Counted from the stretch's first letter, positions 25,652 through 35,055 are shown. The stretch is 64,000 bases of DNA from Lachnospiraceae bacterium (GCA_003543235.1 DPJA01000009.1:158022-222021); one strand, 5' to 3'. The notes: a model not told the origin generated them from the sequence alone. Translations and numbers: made by a program.

Positions 25652-26539
25652 CTACCTTTTGGTTCTGTTGTCTATATAGTAATTTGCAAGTTGATTTCGC
25701 AATGCTTTTGACATTTCGTCATCAATTTTTATATCATGCCAAATTTCATAAGACGCAATACCTTGATAAATTAACATATCAAAACCATTTATGGCAACAC
25801 AACCATTTTCTTTTGCATCACTAAGCAATTTTGTTTGCCAAGGTGTGTATACAATGTCAACCACTGCCTGTACTTTCTCAAAAAATGCAGTATTTTCCAC
25901 AGGTGATTTCCATGTACCCTCGCCCATGCCAACCGATGTAGTTTGAATTACAATTTCAGGCTTTTCTATACTCATAAGTTCATCAAAAGATATAACAGAT
26001 ATATTTCCCTTGTAGTAACGTGCCGTCTGTGCCTTCAGAGCCTCTGCATTAGCTTTTGTTCTGTTAACTATAATAATATTGCCTGCCATACGTTCTGCCG
26101 CCAAAACAGCAGCAGAATTAGCCGCACCGCCTGCACCAAGAATAACTACAGTTTTGCCCTCAATAGTTATACCCTCAATATCAAAGCATTTCCCCAGTCC
26201 TAAAATATCAGTGTTGTAACCTTTGTACCCATTTTTTGTGTACTTAAGGGTATTTACCGCACCAATCTTCAATGCAAGGTCGTCTATAGCTACAAGACTT
26301 TCCATAACCTCCTTTTTGTGAGGAACAGTTACATTAAATCCGCATATGCCTAACTTAAATGCACCCTCAATTGCAGTTTTCACTTCTCCGCTTTCCACCT
26401 TAAATGGAACATACACTACGTTCTCACCCATAGCCCTTGCCACAGTGTTTTGTAAAACAGGTGAAAAACTATGCTCTACAGGGTTCCCTATTATACCAAA
26501 CACCTTTGTCTTTCCGTTGACCGCATCTGCTATATTCAT
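25652..26539 (-). CDS. aroE: Shikimate dehydrogenase (NADP+)
   Basis: Reduces 3-dehydroshikimate. GIIGNPVEHSFSPVLQN binds the substrate, VTVPHKK has the catalytic lysine, NTDILG the catalytic aspartate, and VILGAGGAANSA the NADP+ site. 295 residues. Its ATG overlaps the yqeG stop by 4 bases (ATGA). With aroK and aroQ it forms a three-gene shikimate block. Confidence 0.96.
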   Translation of the reverse strand: MNIADAVNGKTKVFGIIGNPVEHSFSPVLQNTVARAMGENVVYVPFKVESGEVKTAIEGAFKLGICGFNVTVPHKKEVMESLVAIDDLALKIGAVNTLKYTKNGYKGYNTDILGLGKCFDIEGITIEGKTVVILGAGGAANSAAVLAAERMAGNIIIVNRTKANAEALKAQTARYYKGNISVISFDELMSIEKPEIVIQTTSVGMGEGTWKSPVENTAFFEKVQAVVDIVYTPWQTKLLSDAKENGCVAINGFDMLIYQGIASYEIWHDIKIDDEMSKALRNQLANYYIDNRTKR

Positions 26540-27039
26540 TTTGCCATTCTCCTTAGATATGCTTTAATTACCTTTCGCTCAAGACCACGTTTCACCTTGG
26601 TCATCCACTGGTCACGGTTGCATATTGGCTTTGTTAAAACTGCTAACACACCTGCCTTATGGGCACAATACATATCAGTAAACACTTGGTCGCCAACAAG
26701 AGCTGTTTGTTTTTTTGTAACTCCCATATCAAAAATGGCATTTTCCAGCTTTTTAACGCCTGGCTTTCCTGCCCTGTATATCGCCAAGGTTTCAAGCTTT
26801 TCATTAAATTTTTCCACTCTTTTTTTATTGTTGTTTGAAAGCAGACAAAGCCTGTAGCCCTGCTTTTTGAGGAATTTAAAAAAGTCTATCATTTCCTCAT
26901 CTGCCTCTGCCATATCGTATGGTGCAACGGTATTGTCTATATCAAAAACAAGAGCCTTTATTCCACGTTTTTTAAACTCGTCCAAAGGCAAAAGAAAAAT
27001 ATTGTCTATGTAAATATCAGGATAAAATCTCTCTAGCAC
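26536..27039 (-). CDS. yqeG: YqeG family HAD phosphatase
   Basis: Subclass IIIA HAD hydrolase. Motif I is FDIDNT, motif II LLSNNN, and the last motif GDQVFTD, with the GKPGVKK lysine between. 167 residues. I start at the GTG giving MLERFYP, 8 bases after GAGG; this matches the usual MLxxF start of YqeG. A second GTG three codons upstream would overlap the ribosome site. In Firmicutes yqeG often stands before aroE, as here. Confidence 0.9.
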   Translation of the reverse strand: MLERFYPDIYIDNIFLLPLDEFKKRGIKALVFDIDNTVAPYDMAEADEEMIDFFKFLKKQGYRLCLLSNNNKKRVEKFNEKLETLAIYRAGKPGVKKLENAIFDMGVTKKQTALVGDQVFTDMYCAHKAGVLAVLTKPICNRDQWMTKVKRGLERKVIKAYLRRMAK

Positions 27040-27096
27040 ATAAATCACCTCACAAAATTAGAAAACTGTAATTCTAAAACTAATATATTATTTCTA

Positions 27097-27125
27097 ATTA
27101 TAGCAACAATCCCCTGCAAGGTCAA
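27097..27125 (-). promoter_or_regulatory. Promoter of yqeG-aroEKQ
   Basis: On the minus strand TTGACC, 17 bases, and a perfect TATAAT. It lies about 60 bases before yqeG. Confidence 0.8.
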
Positions 27126-27141
27126 ACAAAAAGACAGTATA

Positions 27142-27194
27142 AAGACCATGAGAACACTACGCTTTTATTAAAATACGCTGTGTTCCACGGTCTT
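27142..27194 (-). terminator. Terminator between the FMN-like gene and yqeG
   Basis: Interrupted stem AAGACC ... GGTCTT with inner GAACAC/GTGTTC. T-rich sequence follows on both strands, better on the plus strand. Confidence 0.6.
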
Positions 27195-27212
27195 ATTTTT
27201 TACTGCTATGTA

Positions 27213-27626
27213 CTATTTTCGTGCCTGTGCAAGGCTTTCGTCAACAGCGTCAAGTATAAGGGCTGTTGTTACACTTCCATCTTCCTGTGTGTCAATCTGT
27301 GTTGTCTGCTGTTTAACCACTTGTTTACCAATGTCCTCTGCCACGGTGTCAAATAACGGATAAAATACTGGCACTGTTTCGCTGTCACTGCTAACGGCAA
27401 CCTTCTTTATCTTGGTTTTGCTAACCTCAACTTCCACCATTACATTGCCGTTTTCCAGCTCTATCTGTGCCGAATATACTCCAGGATTATATACTGCTTG
27501 GCTGTTCCCAAGTTTTCCCACTGTAAAGTATATCAAAGCAACAATAATCGCCACCCCCAAAACGGCAAACACCGCTGTTTTCATTAGCTCTTTAAGCTTT
27601 ATTACCATAAATTTGCTGCCCGGCAT
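27213..27626 (-). CDS. Membrane-anchored FMN-binding-domain-like protein
   Basis: 137 residues: an N-terminal membrane helix (about 14-34, KTAVFAVLGVAIIVALIYF), then an extracytoplasmic domain that reads like FMN_bind: YNPGVYSAQIELENG, VEVEVSKTKIKKVAVSS, and a final helix LILDAVDESLAQA. In true family members the segment before that helix is SGAT with a flavinylated threonine; here it is EDGSVTTAL, so covalent FMN is doubtful. GGGGG precedes the ATG. It stands alone upstream of the yqeG promoter. RnfG-like or other redox roles are possible but unproven. Confidence 0.6.
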   Translation of the reverse strand: MPGSKFMVIKLKELMKTAVFAVLGVAIIVALIYFTVGKLGNSQAVYNPGVYSAQIELENGNVMVEVEVSKTKIKKVAVSSDSETVPVFYPLFDTVAEDIGKQVVKQQTTQIDTQEDGSVTTALILDAVDESLAQARK

Positions 27627-27735
27627 AAAAATCCCCCTAAAATACAGATGTACTATATTTTATTTACAAACCTTTGCGTTTATGCTTGCTTATAACAAAT
27701 TGGGTTGTTATGATGTTATTCAGGAGGTGCTTACA

Positions 27736-30700
27736 ATGGCTTTAAAATTTATTATAGGAAGAAGCGGCTATGGTAAAACACATGAATGCCTTAGCCTTAT
27801 TGCAAAAAACCAATACCAAAATATAAAAAACAACCTTATTTTTATAGTTCCTGAACAGTTTTCTCTTCAGGCAGAAAAGGATATTATAAAAGAAACCACA
27901 GGCAAAGGTATAATGCAAGCAAAAGTGCTAAGCTTTAACCGTCTTGCCTATACTGTGTTTTCACAAACAGGTTATCCCAAAACACAACCACTTACCGATA
28001 CATCAAAGGCAATGGCATTAAAAAAAATAATATTGGAAAACAAAGACGACTTACAATATTTTAAAAAATCAGCCGATAAACAAGGCTTCATGCAGCAACT
28101 AAGCACAACTGTGTCAGAGCTTTTCCGTTATGATATATCAGGCAATAAGCTTTTGGCTATTGCAAATGCAACGCAAAATAACGATATTCTTAAAATGAAG
28201 CTTAGTGACCTTGCCCTTATATACAATAGCTACAAAAGCTTTATAGATAACGGATATATTTCCTCCGATGAAGCCCTTGACCTACTGTATGAACATATAG
28301 ATTCCTCAAAACTTGTAAAAGGTGCAGATATATGGTTAGATGGCTTTTATGGCTATACTCCGCAGGAGCTTAAAATAATAGGCCGATTACTTGTAAACGC
28401 TGCCTCTGTCACTGTTACCTTAACTATGGACAGCTATGCCCTTAAAGAAAAATCACTGCCTATGACAAATGTTTTTTTTGAAACAAAAGAAACATACCTT
28501 GCCCTTTGTAAGCTTGCAAAGGATAATAATGTTGATATTGAAGAACCACTTATTCTAACCGGGCCGCAGAGGTTTAAAAGCACTGCCCTTGCCTCCCTTG
28601 AAAAAGAATTTACAAAAGCAATGCCCTCCACTGTTGACGAAACCAATGACATAGAGATTTTAACAGCACCAAACGCATTTGATGAAGCTGAAACCGTTGC
28701 ATTAAAAATAATTTCTCTTGTACGGGATAAAGGTCTTAGATACAGGGATATTGCCATTTTGGCAGGTTCACTTGAAGGCTACGAAAGTATCCTTCGCACA
28801 GTAATGTCCGAATGCAAAATACCGTTTTTTATGGACAGTAAACAGAGTATAACAAACCATCCTCTGGTGGAATTAATTAAGGGAATCCTTGAGATTTTTC
28901 TATTTAACTATAGCTATGATTCCGTTTTCAGTTTTCTAAAAACAGGGCTTACCCCTATGGCACAGCAGGATATTGAAATACTGGAAAATTACTGCCTTGC
29001 CTACGGCATAAAAAGCTATAAATGGAATTTTGAAAAATGGAGTTACGGTCTTACAGAAGGGGAAAATAGCGAAAAGTATTTGAAAATAAACAGCCTTAAG
29101 GATGAATTTTTATCCTTTCTTTCCCCTATAAAAAACTGTTTTGCCCACAACAAAAAATGTTCTGTTTCTCAAATATCCACTGCTGTTTTTACAGCCCTTG
29201 AAACCATGGGTGTTGCCCAAAAGCTTTTAGCACTTTCTGACAAAATGGAATTGGAGGGAAATATAGCAAAAGCTTATGAAAACAGACAGTGCTGGAATAT
29301 TGTTATGGATATTTTGGACTCTATGAATGAAGTTTTGGGCGAAAGTGTAGTAACCCTTAAAGATTACTTTTCTCTTTTCGACAGTGGTCTTTCTGTATGC
29401 CAAATGGGTATTATTCCACCAGGCATAGACAACATAATTATAGGTACTCTTGAGCGTACACGTCTGCCAAAAATAAAGGCATTATTTATTATGGGCATGA
29501 ACGATGGTGTTATACCGTCGCCTGACAGCACTGAAGGAATTTTATCTGATGATGAGCGTGAAAGCCTTGAAACAGATGGCGTTTCCCTTGCACACGACGG
29601 TACTCGCCGTGCCTTTGAAGAACACTACCTTATTTACAGTGCCATTACCAAGGCAGAAAATTATCTTACCCTTACCTACAGCTCAGGGGATTTAAGCGGA
29701 AAAGCACTTCTTCCCTCGGTTATTATAAATAAGATTTTAAACATCTTTACAAGCCTTAAGGTTCAAACTCAAACAGATGACCCTCTTCACATTTTTTCGT
29801 CACCTGCTATTGCGTTTCATCACTTAGGTCAAGGCTTAACAGAAGAAAATAACGCCCTTTGGCTTGCTTCACTTAAATATTTTGAAACTGCTGAAGAATG
29901 GGATGAACGCACACGTCTTTTAAAGGAGGGTCTTGCTAACAAACGTCCAGATGAACGCCTTAAAGAAGATACAACAAAGGAAATTTTTGGCGACACACTT
30001 TTTTCAAGTATTTCTAAATTGGAAAGGTTTTCGTCATGTCCTTACTCCTACTTTATGTCCTATACCATGAAGGCCGCCGAAAGACCTGTGTATCAGCTTA
30101 GCACTCCTGATTTAGGCAGACTATTCCACTCTGTTTTGGAGGATTTTTCCTACAATTTGCAAGAAAATAAGCTTAACTGGCAGGATTTAGACAAAGGACA
30201 GATAACCACCCTTGTGACCGACGCCGTAGATAGACAAGCTCCATCCTTAGGCAACGAAATTTTACTTTCAAGTCATTCGCTTATGTATCTTGTTAAACGC
30301 CTTAAACGTATATCTGTTCGTGCAATTTACACTCTTGCTATGCACCTTAAAAATGGAAGCTTTCAAACCTTTGCCTATGAGCTTGGCTTTGGTGTAGGTC
30401 AGCAATTGCCACCAATAGCCATAGACCTTAAAGACGGGAAAAAAATGCTGCTTACAGGGAAAATAGACCGTGTTGATATACTGAATAAAGATGGCACTAC
30501 CTATGTTAAAATTATTGACTATAAGTCTGGAAGTAAAAAATTCGACCTTTCTCAGGTTTACTACGGTTTACAGCTACAGCTTTTGATATACATGGATGCT
30601 CTTATTAAAAATGGACAATCCCTTTTAGGTGATAACATTGCACCAGCTGGAGTTTTCTATTTTAGAATAAAAGACCCAATGCTATCTGCCGACGGAGAAC

Positions 30701-31116
30701 TTGATGCCGAAGAAATTGAAGCTCTTATTACCGCCCAGCTTAGTATGTCTGGGCTTGTAGTTATGGACGAAAAAATAGTACGTGCTATGGATAACTCAAT
30801 AACACGAACATCTAAAATTATTCCTGTAGGGTATAAAGCAAGCGGTGGTTTTACCTCAGCCTCTTCCGTTGCCGATGTAAAAAGCTACAAGCAGTTGTGC
30901 GATTATTCAATTACCAGTGCACGTATAATAGGCGAAAAAATAAAAGCTGGGAATATACAGATTTTGCCCTACAAAGAAAAAGGCAGAACGCCATGCAGCT
31001 ACTGCCCTTATCTGTCTGTATGTGGTTTTGAAACGGGTGACCCCAATTTTAACTGCCGAAACCTAAAGCCCTTAGGACAAAAAGCTATACTTGAAAAAAT
31101 AAAGGATACCGAATAA
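27736..31116 (+). CDS. addB: AddAB helicase-nuclease subunit AddB
   Basis: Processes double-strand breaks with AddA. 1126 residues. The N-terminal P-loop is GRSGYGKTH; the C-terminal nuclease has GKIDRVD, IIDYKSG and the later QLQLL. Four cysteines (one in SSCPYSYF and three in CSYCPYLSVC) match the [4Fe-4S] staple of AddB. CAGGAGGTG precedes the chosen ATG; a longer frame adds 108 residues antisense to the neighbouring gene and is rejected. addA, normally the next gene, is not here; the following gene is on the other strand. Confidence 0.94.
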   Translation: MALKFIIGRSGYGKTHECLSLIAKNQYQNIKNNLIFIVPEQFSLQAEKDIIKETTGKGIMQAKVLSFNRLAYTVFSQTGYPKTQPLTDTSKAMALKKIILENKDDLQYFKKSADKQGFMQQLSTTVSELFRYDISGNKLLAIANATQNNDILKMKLSDLALIYNSYKSFIDNGYISSDEALDLLYEHIDSSKLVKGADIWLDGFYGYTPQELKIIGRLLVNAASVTVTLTMDSYALKEKSLPMTNVFFETKETYLALCKLAKDNNVDIEEPLILTGPQRFKSTALASLEKEFTKAMPSTVDETNDIEILTAPNAFDEAETVALKIISLVRDKGLRYRDIAILAGSLEGYESILRTVMSECKIPFFMDSKQSITNHPLVELIKGILEIFLFNYSYDSVFSFLKTGLTPMAQQDIEILENYCLAYGIKSYKWNFEKWSYGLTEGENSEKYLKINSLKDEFLSFLSPIKNCFAHNKKCSVSQISTAVFTALETMGVAQKLLALSDKMELEGNIAKAYENRQCWNIVMDILDSMNEVLGESVVTLKDYFSLFDSGLSVCQMGIIPPGIDNIIIGTLERTRLPKIKALFIMGMNDGVIPSPDSTEGILSDDERESLETDGVSLAHDGTRRAFEEHYLIYSAITKAENYLTLTYSSGDLSGKALLPSVIINKILNIFTSLKVQTQTDDPLHIFSSPAIAFHHLGQGLTEENNALWLASLKYFETAEEWDERTRLLKEGLANKRPDERLKEDTTKEIFGDTLFSSISKLERFSSCPYSYFMSYTMKAAERPVYQLSTPDLGRLFHSVLEDFSYNLQENKLNWQDLDKGQITTLVTDAVDRQAPSLGNEILLSSHSLMYLVKRLKRISVRAIYTLAMHLKNGSFQTFAYELGFGVGQQLPPIAIDLKDGKKMLLTGKIDRVDILNKDGTTYVKIIDYKSGSKKFDLSQVYYGLQLQLLIYMDALIKNGQSLLGDNIAPAGVFYFRIKDPMLSADGELDAEEIEALITAQLSMSGLVVMDEKIVRAMDNSITRTSKIIPVGYKASGGFTSASSVADVKSYKQLCDYSITSARIIGEKIKAGNIQILPYKEKGRTPCSYCPYLSVCGFETGDPNFNCRNLKPLGQKAILEKIKDTE

Positions 31117-31129
31117 AGAATAATACCAT

Positions 31130-31168
31130 GGGAGTGTAAATCTAAAATTCATGATTTACCTCCCTTTT
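31130..31168 (+). terminator. Intrinsic terminator after addB
   Basis: GGGAGtGTAAATC/GATTTACcTCCC stem with one mismatch, then TTTTGTT. Confidence 0.8.
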
Positions 31169-31193
31169 GTTAACCTTACTTTAAGCCAAAACA

Positions 31194-31985
31194 CTACTGC
31201 AGCACGTCGGAATAAACGCCATATATGCCCATTGCCTTAAACCGCTGGATATCAGCCTTGCTGTTTACAGTATGGGTAAAAAGACGTATTCCGCTATTCT
31301 TTAATGCACTAACATAACTGCTTGTTGCAAGCTGACTTGAAAACGTAATTGCAACAAGTTTATGGCTTTTAGCAAAGCTTACTATTTCCCTTGTGTTGGT
31401 CTTTTCTGAATAATTAAGCATATACAGTGTATAAATAATATTAGGGTAACCCATTGCACGAACTTTATCATACTGTGACTCGCTGTATATCTGAGGAATA
31501 AGTCTTCTCATCATATACGGACAGTTATCTTTAATGTATTTCAGCCCTGCAATGTTGTCACTTTTTATATCTGTAATTATGTATGTGTTGGGCTTGTTCA
31601 TCAGCCACTTCTCAAGAGATTCAAGTGTAAGGGTAGTATACTTTCCTTCAATTTTAAGCTTTTTAAATTCTTCTAAGCTTACTGCACCCTTAAATTTGTA
31701 GTTGGAACCAAAATAATTTTTTTCCCAATCATGAATACAAACCAAATGCCCATCGGTAGTGAAGTTAAAATCCAATTCAATATACCTATATCCGTTGTAA
31801 AACGAATTATTAAGTGCCTCCAACGAGTTAGTTCCTATTTCACCACCAACCACACCGCCTGCGTGTATAACCGATGTCATATTTTCTGTCACACTGGTTT
31901 CTGCGGCAAATGTTATTAAAGAAAAAGAAAAACTAACTATAACCGCACATATCAGTGCTACAAATTTTTTAAATAAGCTTATCAT
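31194..31985 (-). CDS. Secreted glycerophosphodiester phosphodiesterase
   Basis: 263 residues with a signal peptide ending LITFAAE (about 1-27). The GDPD TIM-barrel motifs follow: HAGG in place of the usual HRG, NSLEAL, IELDFNFTTDGHLVCIHD, and TDIKSD. These supply the His/Glu/Asp metal-binding and catalytic set. It would cleave glycerophosphodiesters outside the membrane. The ATG follows AGGAG by 11 bases. It is a single gene between two convergent or unrelated neighbours. Confidence 0.88.
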   Translation of the reverse strand: MISLFKKFVALICAVIVSFSFSLITFAAETSVTENMTSVIHAGGVVGGEIGTNSLEALNNSFYNGYRYIELDFNFTTDGHLVCIHDWEKNYFGSNYKFKGAVSLEEFKKLKIEGKYTTLTLESLEKWLMNKPNTYIITDIKSDNIAGLKYIKDNCPYMMRRLIPQIYSESQYDKVRAMGYPNIIYTLYMLNYSEKTNTREIVSFAKSHKLVAITFSSQLATSSYVSALKNSGIRLFTHTVNSKADIQRFKAMGIYGVYSDVLQ

Positions 31986-32158
31986 TTTATAAATTCTCCT
32001 ATGCAATTAATTAATACAATACCCTTTGTGGAACCTACCTCATTAACTATTTAAATTTAACCTTACATTCTATGAACTTCCATTATAACATAATAATTCC
32101 AATTATTATTTACATTTATATTAAATCTTTTTACAGCCTTGGTTTTTTATTGCACAAT

Positions 32159-32189
32159 AAAAGCACCTGCAAAAATTACAGATGCTTTT
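32159..32189 (-). terminator. Terminator after the small hypothetical gene
   Basis: AAAAGCACCTG/CAGATGCTTTT, one mismatch; the minus-strand transcript ends in TTTTATTGT. Confidence 0.75.
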
Positions 32190-32220
32190 AACTCCAAAAC
32201 AATTCTTTAATTTTTAAATA

Positions 32221-32616
32221 TTAATATTTTCCTTCCACTGACACAACTTCAATGTCACTAAACACCACGCTATCATAATAGTTGGGCATTGCTGGATTGG
32301 CACCGTGAGCCCTTGTTTTATACTTTATTGCGATTTCAATTGGTACTTGTCTTTTAGTATCTGCTTCCGTAAACAATGCAGTAATTTTACCTTCACGCAT
32401 ATATTGATAATATGGAAGTGGAATAGAATAACCTTCAGCTGGCTCATATAAAATTACATTTAACAATAACAATGATGACGGTTTTATATTGTAATTAACT
32501 AATTGTAATAACTTGTTTTCCGTACTTGGTGATAACATAAATTTAGCTTTTCCAATAAGTTCCTTTGTTTCTCCATCGTAAACAACTATCTCTGGGTTGC
32601 TAATTTTTGTATACAT
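32221..32616 (-). CDS. Hypothetical protein, 131 residues
   Basis: Not recognised. It has a very strong ribosome site (AAGGAGGGGAGG) and its own terminator, so it is likely expressed. No signal peptide or membrane helix. The sequence is rich in beta-prone stretches: SNPEIVVYDGETKELIG, then KLLQLVNYNIKPSSLLLLNV, and ends in SVVFSDIEVVSVEGKY. It lies alone between the phosphodiesterase and the symporter genes. No function is proposed. Confidence 0.7.
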   Translation of the reverse strand: MYTKISNPEIVVYDGETKELIGKAKFMLSPSTENKLLQLVNYNIKPSSLLLLNVILYEPAEGYSIPLPYYQYMREGKITALFTEADTKRQVPIEIAIKYKTRAHGANPAMPNYYDSVVFSDIEVVSVEGKY

Positions 32617-32760
32617 TGTTATTTTCCTCCCCTCCTTACCATACTATTCACATATATAAAGCACTGACATAAACTTTTTTCTAAATTCTGTAGAAAAAAC
32701 AGCACTATTTGTGAACGGTCAAAGTGGTGGTCAAAAAAACAATACCAATTTTACAATATA

Positions 32761-32797
32761 AAAAAGTTGTGAAATCTCTAGGAAATCACAACTTTTT
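32761..32797. terminator. Bidirectional-type terminator after the symporter gene
   Basis: Perfect 12-bp stem AAAAAGTTGTGA/TCACAACTTTTT with a 13-base loop and T runs on either strand. Confidence 0.9.
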
Positions 32798-32816
32798 TAA
32801 TGTAGACAATAGCTTA

Positions 32817-34226
32817 TTAAAGTTCCTTATGTCTTACAAAATAGTCCTTTGTTTCTTTTACAACCACACCACTTAAAACAATAATTGCTATAAGGTTAGG
32901 AAAAGCCATAAGACCATTAAATATATCGGCAATATTCCAAACTGCCTCTACTGTCATGTATGGTCCTATAAATACACACAATATATATAACCATCTGAAT
33001 GCAGGTATAGCTGCTTTTTTGTCCTTTACAAGGTATTCAAGGCATCTTTCAGAATAATAATCCCAGCCCAAAATTGTTGTAAACGCAAAAAATACAAGAC
33101 ACGCCATAAGTATAAACGATGATACAGTTGATGAAAAAGGTAACCCTTGCTGGAAAGCATAGTTTGTAACTTCTACACCTTTAAGTCCTTCTACCTGCCA
33201 TGCACCTGTAATTACAATTGAAAGCCCTGTCATTGTACAAATTACAATAGTGTCAATAAATGTACCTGTCATTGATACAAGTCCCTGACGAACAGGCTCT
33301 TTTGTTTGTGCCGCTGCAGCCGCAATTGGTGCAGACCCAAGACCTGCCTCGTTGGAAAAAATACCACGTGCAATACCCTTTTGCATAGCAATTGCCATTG
33401 TACCAACAATGCCTCCTGTTACAGCCGCTGGATTAAACGCACCCTTAACAATTTGTGCAAGAGCCGCTGGAATAGCCGACGCATTTGTAACAAGAAGAAT
33501 AAGGCATACAACAATATAGATAACTGCCATAAATGGCACTATTATCTGAGATACATTTGCAATTCTTTTAATACCACCTATTACAACAAGTGCAGTACAA
33601 ACTGTAACAATAATTCCTGTTATAACAACCGCCCATGAATAGTCTGTGCCAAGTACGCTTACCGTCACTAATGACTGTGGGTCAAAAAAGTTTTTAACTG
33701 CTGATGCAATGCCGTTTACCTGTGTAAATGTACCTATACCCATAAGACCAACACATAAGCCAAAGAATGCAAACATCTTAGCAAGCCAAGACCATTTCAT
33801 TCCCATACCTCTTTCTATATAATAGAAAGGTCCACCAAGTGCATGGCCTGTTTCATCTATCACACGGTATTTAACAGCAAGCACACCCTCTGCATACTTG
33901 GTAGCCATACCAAAAAAGGCTGCTACAACCATCCAAAAAAGTGCCCCTGGTCCACCTGCACAAACTGCAGTAGCAACACCAACAATGTTGCCAGTACCAA
34001 TTGTTGCCGAAAGTGCAGTACAAAGTGCACCAAAACTTGATACCTCGCCGATGCCGTCTTCCTCATTTTGAAACATAAATTTAAGTGCTTTAGGCAAGTG
34101 AATAATCTGCAAAAGTCCAAGCCTTAATGTAAGCATAATGCCTACTGCAAGAATGAATACAATAAGAGGCAAGCCCCATACTGCATCATCAATAAGAATT
34201 ATTAAATTGTTAATCTGTTGAAACAT
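32817..34226 (-). CDS. Alanine/glycine:cation symporter (AgcS family)
   Basis: Sodium-coupled small amino acid importer. 469 residues with about eleven membrane segments. Typical stretches are GLGSAPIAAAAAQTKEPVRQG, GTGNIVGVATAVCAGGPGALFWMV and YYIERGMG. The ATG giving MFQQINN follows AGGA by 8 bases; the frame stays open upstream into the riboswitch, which is not coding. The glycine riboswitch in its leader suggests glycine is a substrate. Confidence 0.93.
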   Translation of the reverse strand: MFQQINNLIILIDDAVWGLPLIVFILAVGIMLTLRLGLLQIIHLPKALKFMFQNEEDGIGEVSSFGALCTALSATIGTGNIVGVATAVCAGGPGALFWMVVAAFFGMATKYAEGVLAVKYRVIDETGHALGGPFYYIERGMGMKWSWLAKMFAFFGLCVGLMGIGTFTQVNGIASAVKNFFDPQSLVTVSVLGTDYSWAVVITGIIVTVCTALVVIGGIKRIANVSQIIVPFMAVIYIVVCLILLVTNASAIPAALAQIVKGAFNPAAVTGGIVGTMAIAMQKGIARGIFSNEAGLGSAPIAAAAAQTKEPVRQGLVSMTGTFIDTIVICTMTGLSIVITGAWQVEGLKGVEVTNYAFQQGLPFSSTVSSFILMACLVFFAFTTILGWDYYSERCLEYLVKDKKAAIPAFRWLYILCVFIGPYMTVEAVWNIADIFNGLMAFPNLIAIIVLSGVVVKETKDYFVRHKEL

Positions 34227-34262
34227 TTTCTTCATCCTTTCCTGTTTAGGAACAATATAATA

Positions 34263-34398
34263 AGCCGCCAGCTTTGCACTAACGGCTCCAGAGAAAAGGC
34301 ACGTAATTAAATTTACGCTCTGTCCTTGTGCCTGAGAGATTTGTGTTTTATTCAAAACACATTACACCTTCGGCGTCCATCTAGGGAACTCTCCAGAG
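34263..34398 (-). promoter_or_regulatory. Glycine riboswitch (single aptamer) with downstream hairpins
   Basis: The aptamer spans 34318-34398 on the minus strand: P1 CTCTG/CAGAG, GGAGAG, the conserved CGCCGAAGGTGTAA and ATCTCTCAGGCA, then AAGGACAGAG. Only one aptamer is present. It is followed by a 5-bp hairpin CGTAA/TTACG (34302-34317) and a 9-bp stem AGCCGTTAG/CTGGCGGCT (34263-34287, two G-U pairs) that ends in TATTATATTG rather than a T run. It probably controls the symporter by folding near its ribosome site, but the mechanism is inferred. Confidence 0.93.
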
Positions 34399-34584
34399 TT
34401 ATGACATTTGTACGGAAACTAATTTTGCAAGACTTACAAAATTATTCGCATTTTTTGTCAACCATAATAAATTATCATACTTTTTCAACTTTTACAAGAT
34501 AAAAAAACAAAAAAATCAACTTTTTAACTTTAATAATATAGACAAATGCAGACAAATGCAAAAACCACTATTGCTTTAATAGCG

Positions 34585-34995
34585 TTATCCTCTTGTTTTT
34601 TGCAGAATTTTAACCACTTCATCTGTTTTTAAAACCTTGCCAAAAGAAACCACCTTGTCATCTACAACAAGTGCAGGCGTAGACATAACGCCATAATTGG
34701 CAATCTCAGTAAAATCAGTTACATGGTCAATGGTTGAATCCATACCCAGCTCCTCTAGTGCAGCCTTTGTTGCAGCCTCAAGCTCATTGCATTTTGCACA
34801 TCCTGAGCCAAGCACCTTAACGGATGCACCCACTGCCTTTACTTTTTCAGTCATTTCTGTTGCTTCTACATCACAATTACATCCACAAGAACAGTCGCTT
34901 TCTTCTTTTTCCGTAACTTTAGAATTACAAGTTCCTCCGCAATTGCAACTGTCGTTGCCTTTATTTTTCTTTTTACCAAAACCAAAAAATGCCAT
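34585..34995 (-). CDS. Thioredoxin-fold redox protein with Cys-rich N-terminus
   Basis: 136 residues in two parts. Residues about 57-136 are a small thioredoxin-like domain with the active site SGCAKC and the cis-proline segment MSTPALVVDDKVV. The first 50 residues are basic and then cysteine-rich: CNCGGTC and CSCGCNCD, suggesting a metal-binding arm. Proteins of this kind usually follow a permease in ArsR-controlled operons; here only the regulator is present. 60 bases after arsR. Confidence 0.85.
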   Translation of the reverse strand: MAFFGFGKKKNKGNDSCNCGGTCNSKVTEKEESDCSCGCNCDVEATEMTEKVKAVGASVKVLGSGCAKCNELEAATKAALEELGMDSTIDHVTDFTEIANYGVMSTPALVVDDKVVSFGKVLKTDEVVKILQKTRG

Positions 34996-35055
34996 AATTA
35001 AATCCTCCTATTATAATTAAAATTTATAGTTCTATTATAAAGCCCTATTTTTGAG

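Noticed and set aside
25112..25711. Plus-strand open frame of about 200 codons across aroK
   Set aside because: It is antisense to a clear shikimate kinase, is rich in Phe/Ile/Cys as expected for a shadow frame, and has no ribosome site.
27412..27735. N-terminal extension of AddB
   Set aside because: It is antisense to the FMN-like gene, and the ATG at 27736 has a near-perfect ribosome site and the proper P-loop distance.
34227..34355. N-terminal extension of the symporter gene
   Set aside because: The frame is open only through the glycine riboswitch hairpins; the ribosome site and membrane-protein start are at 34226.
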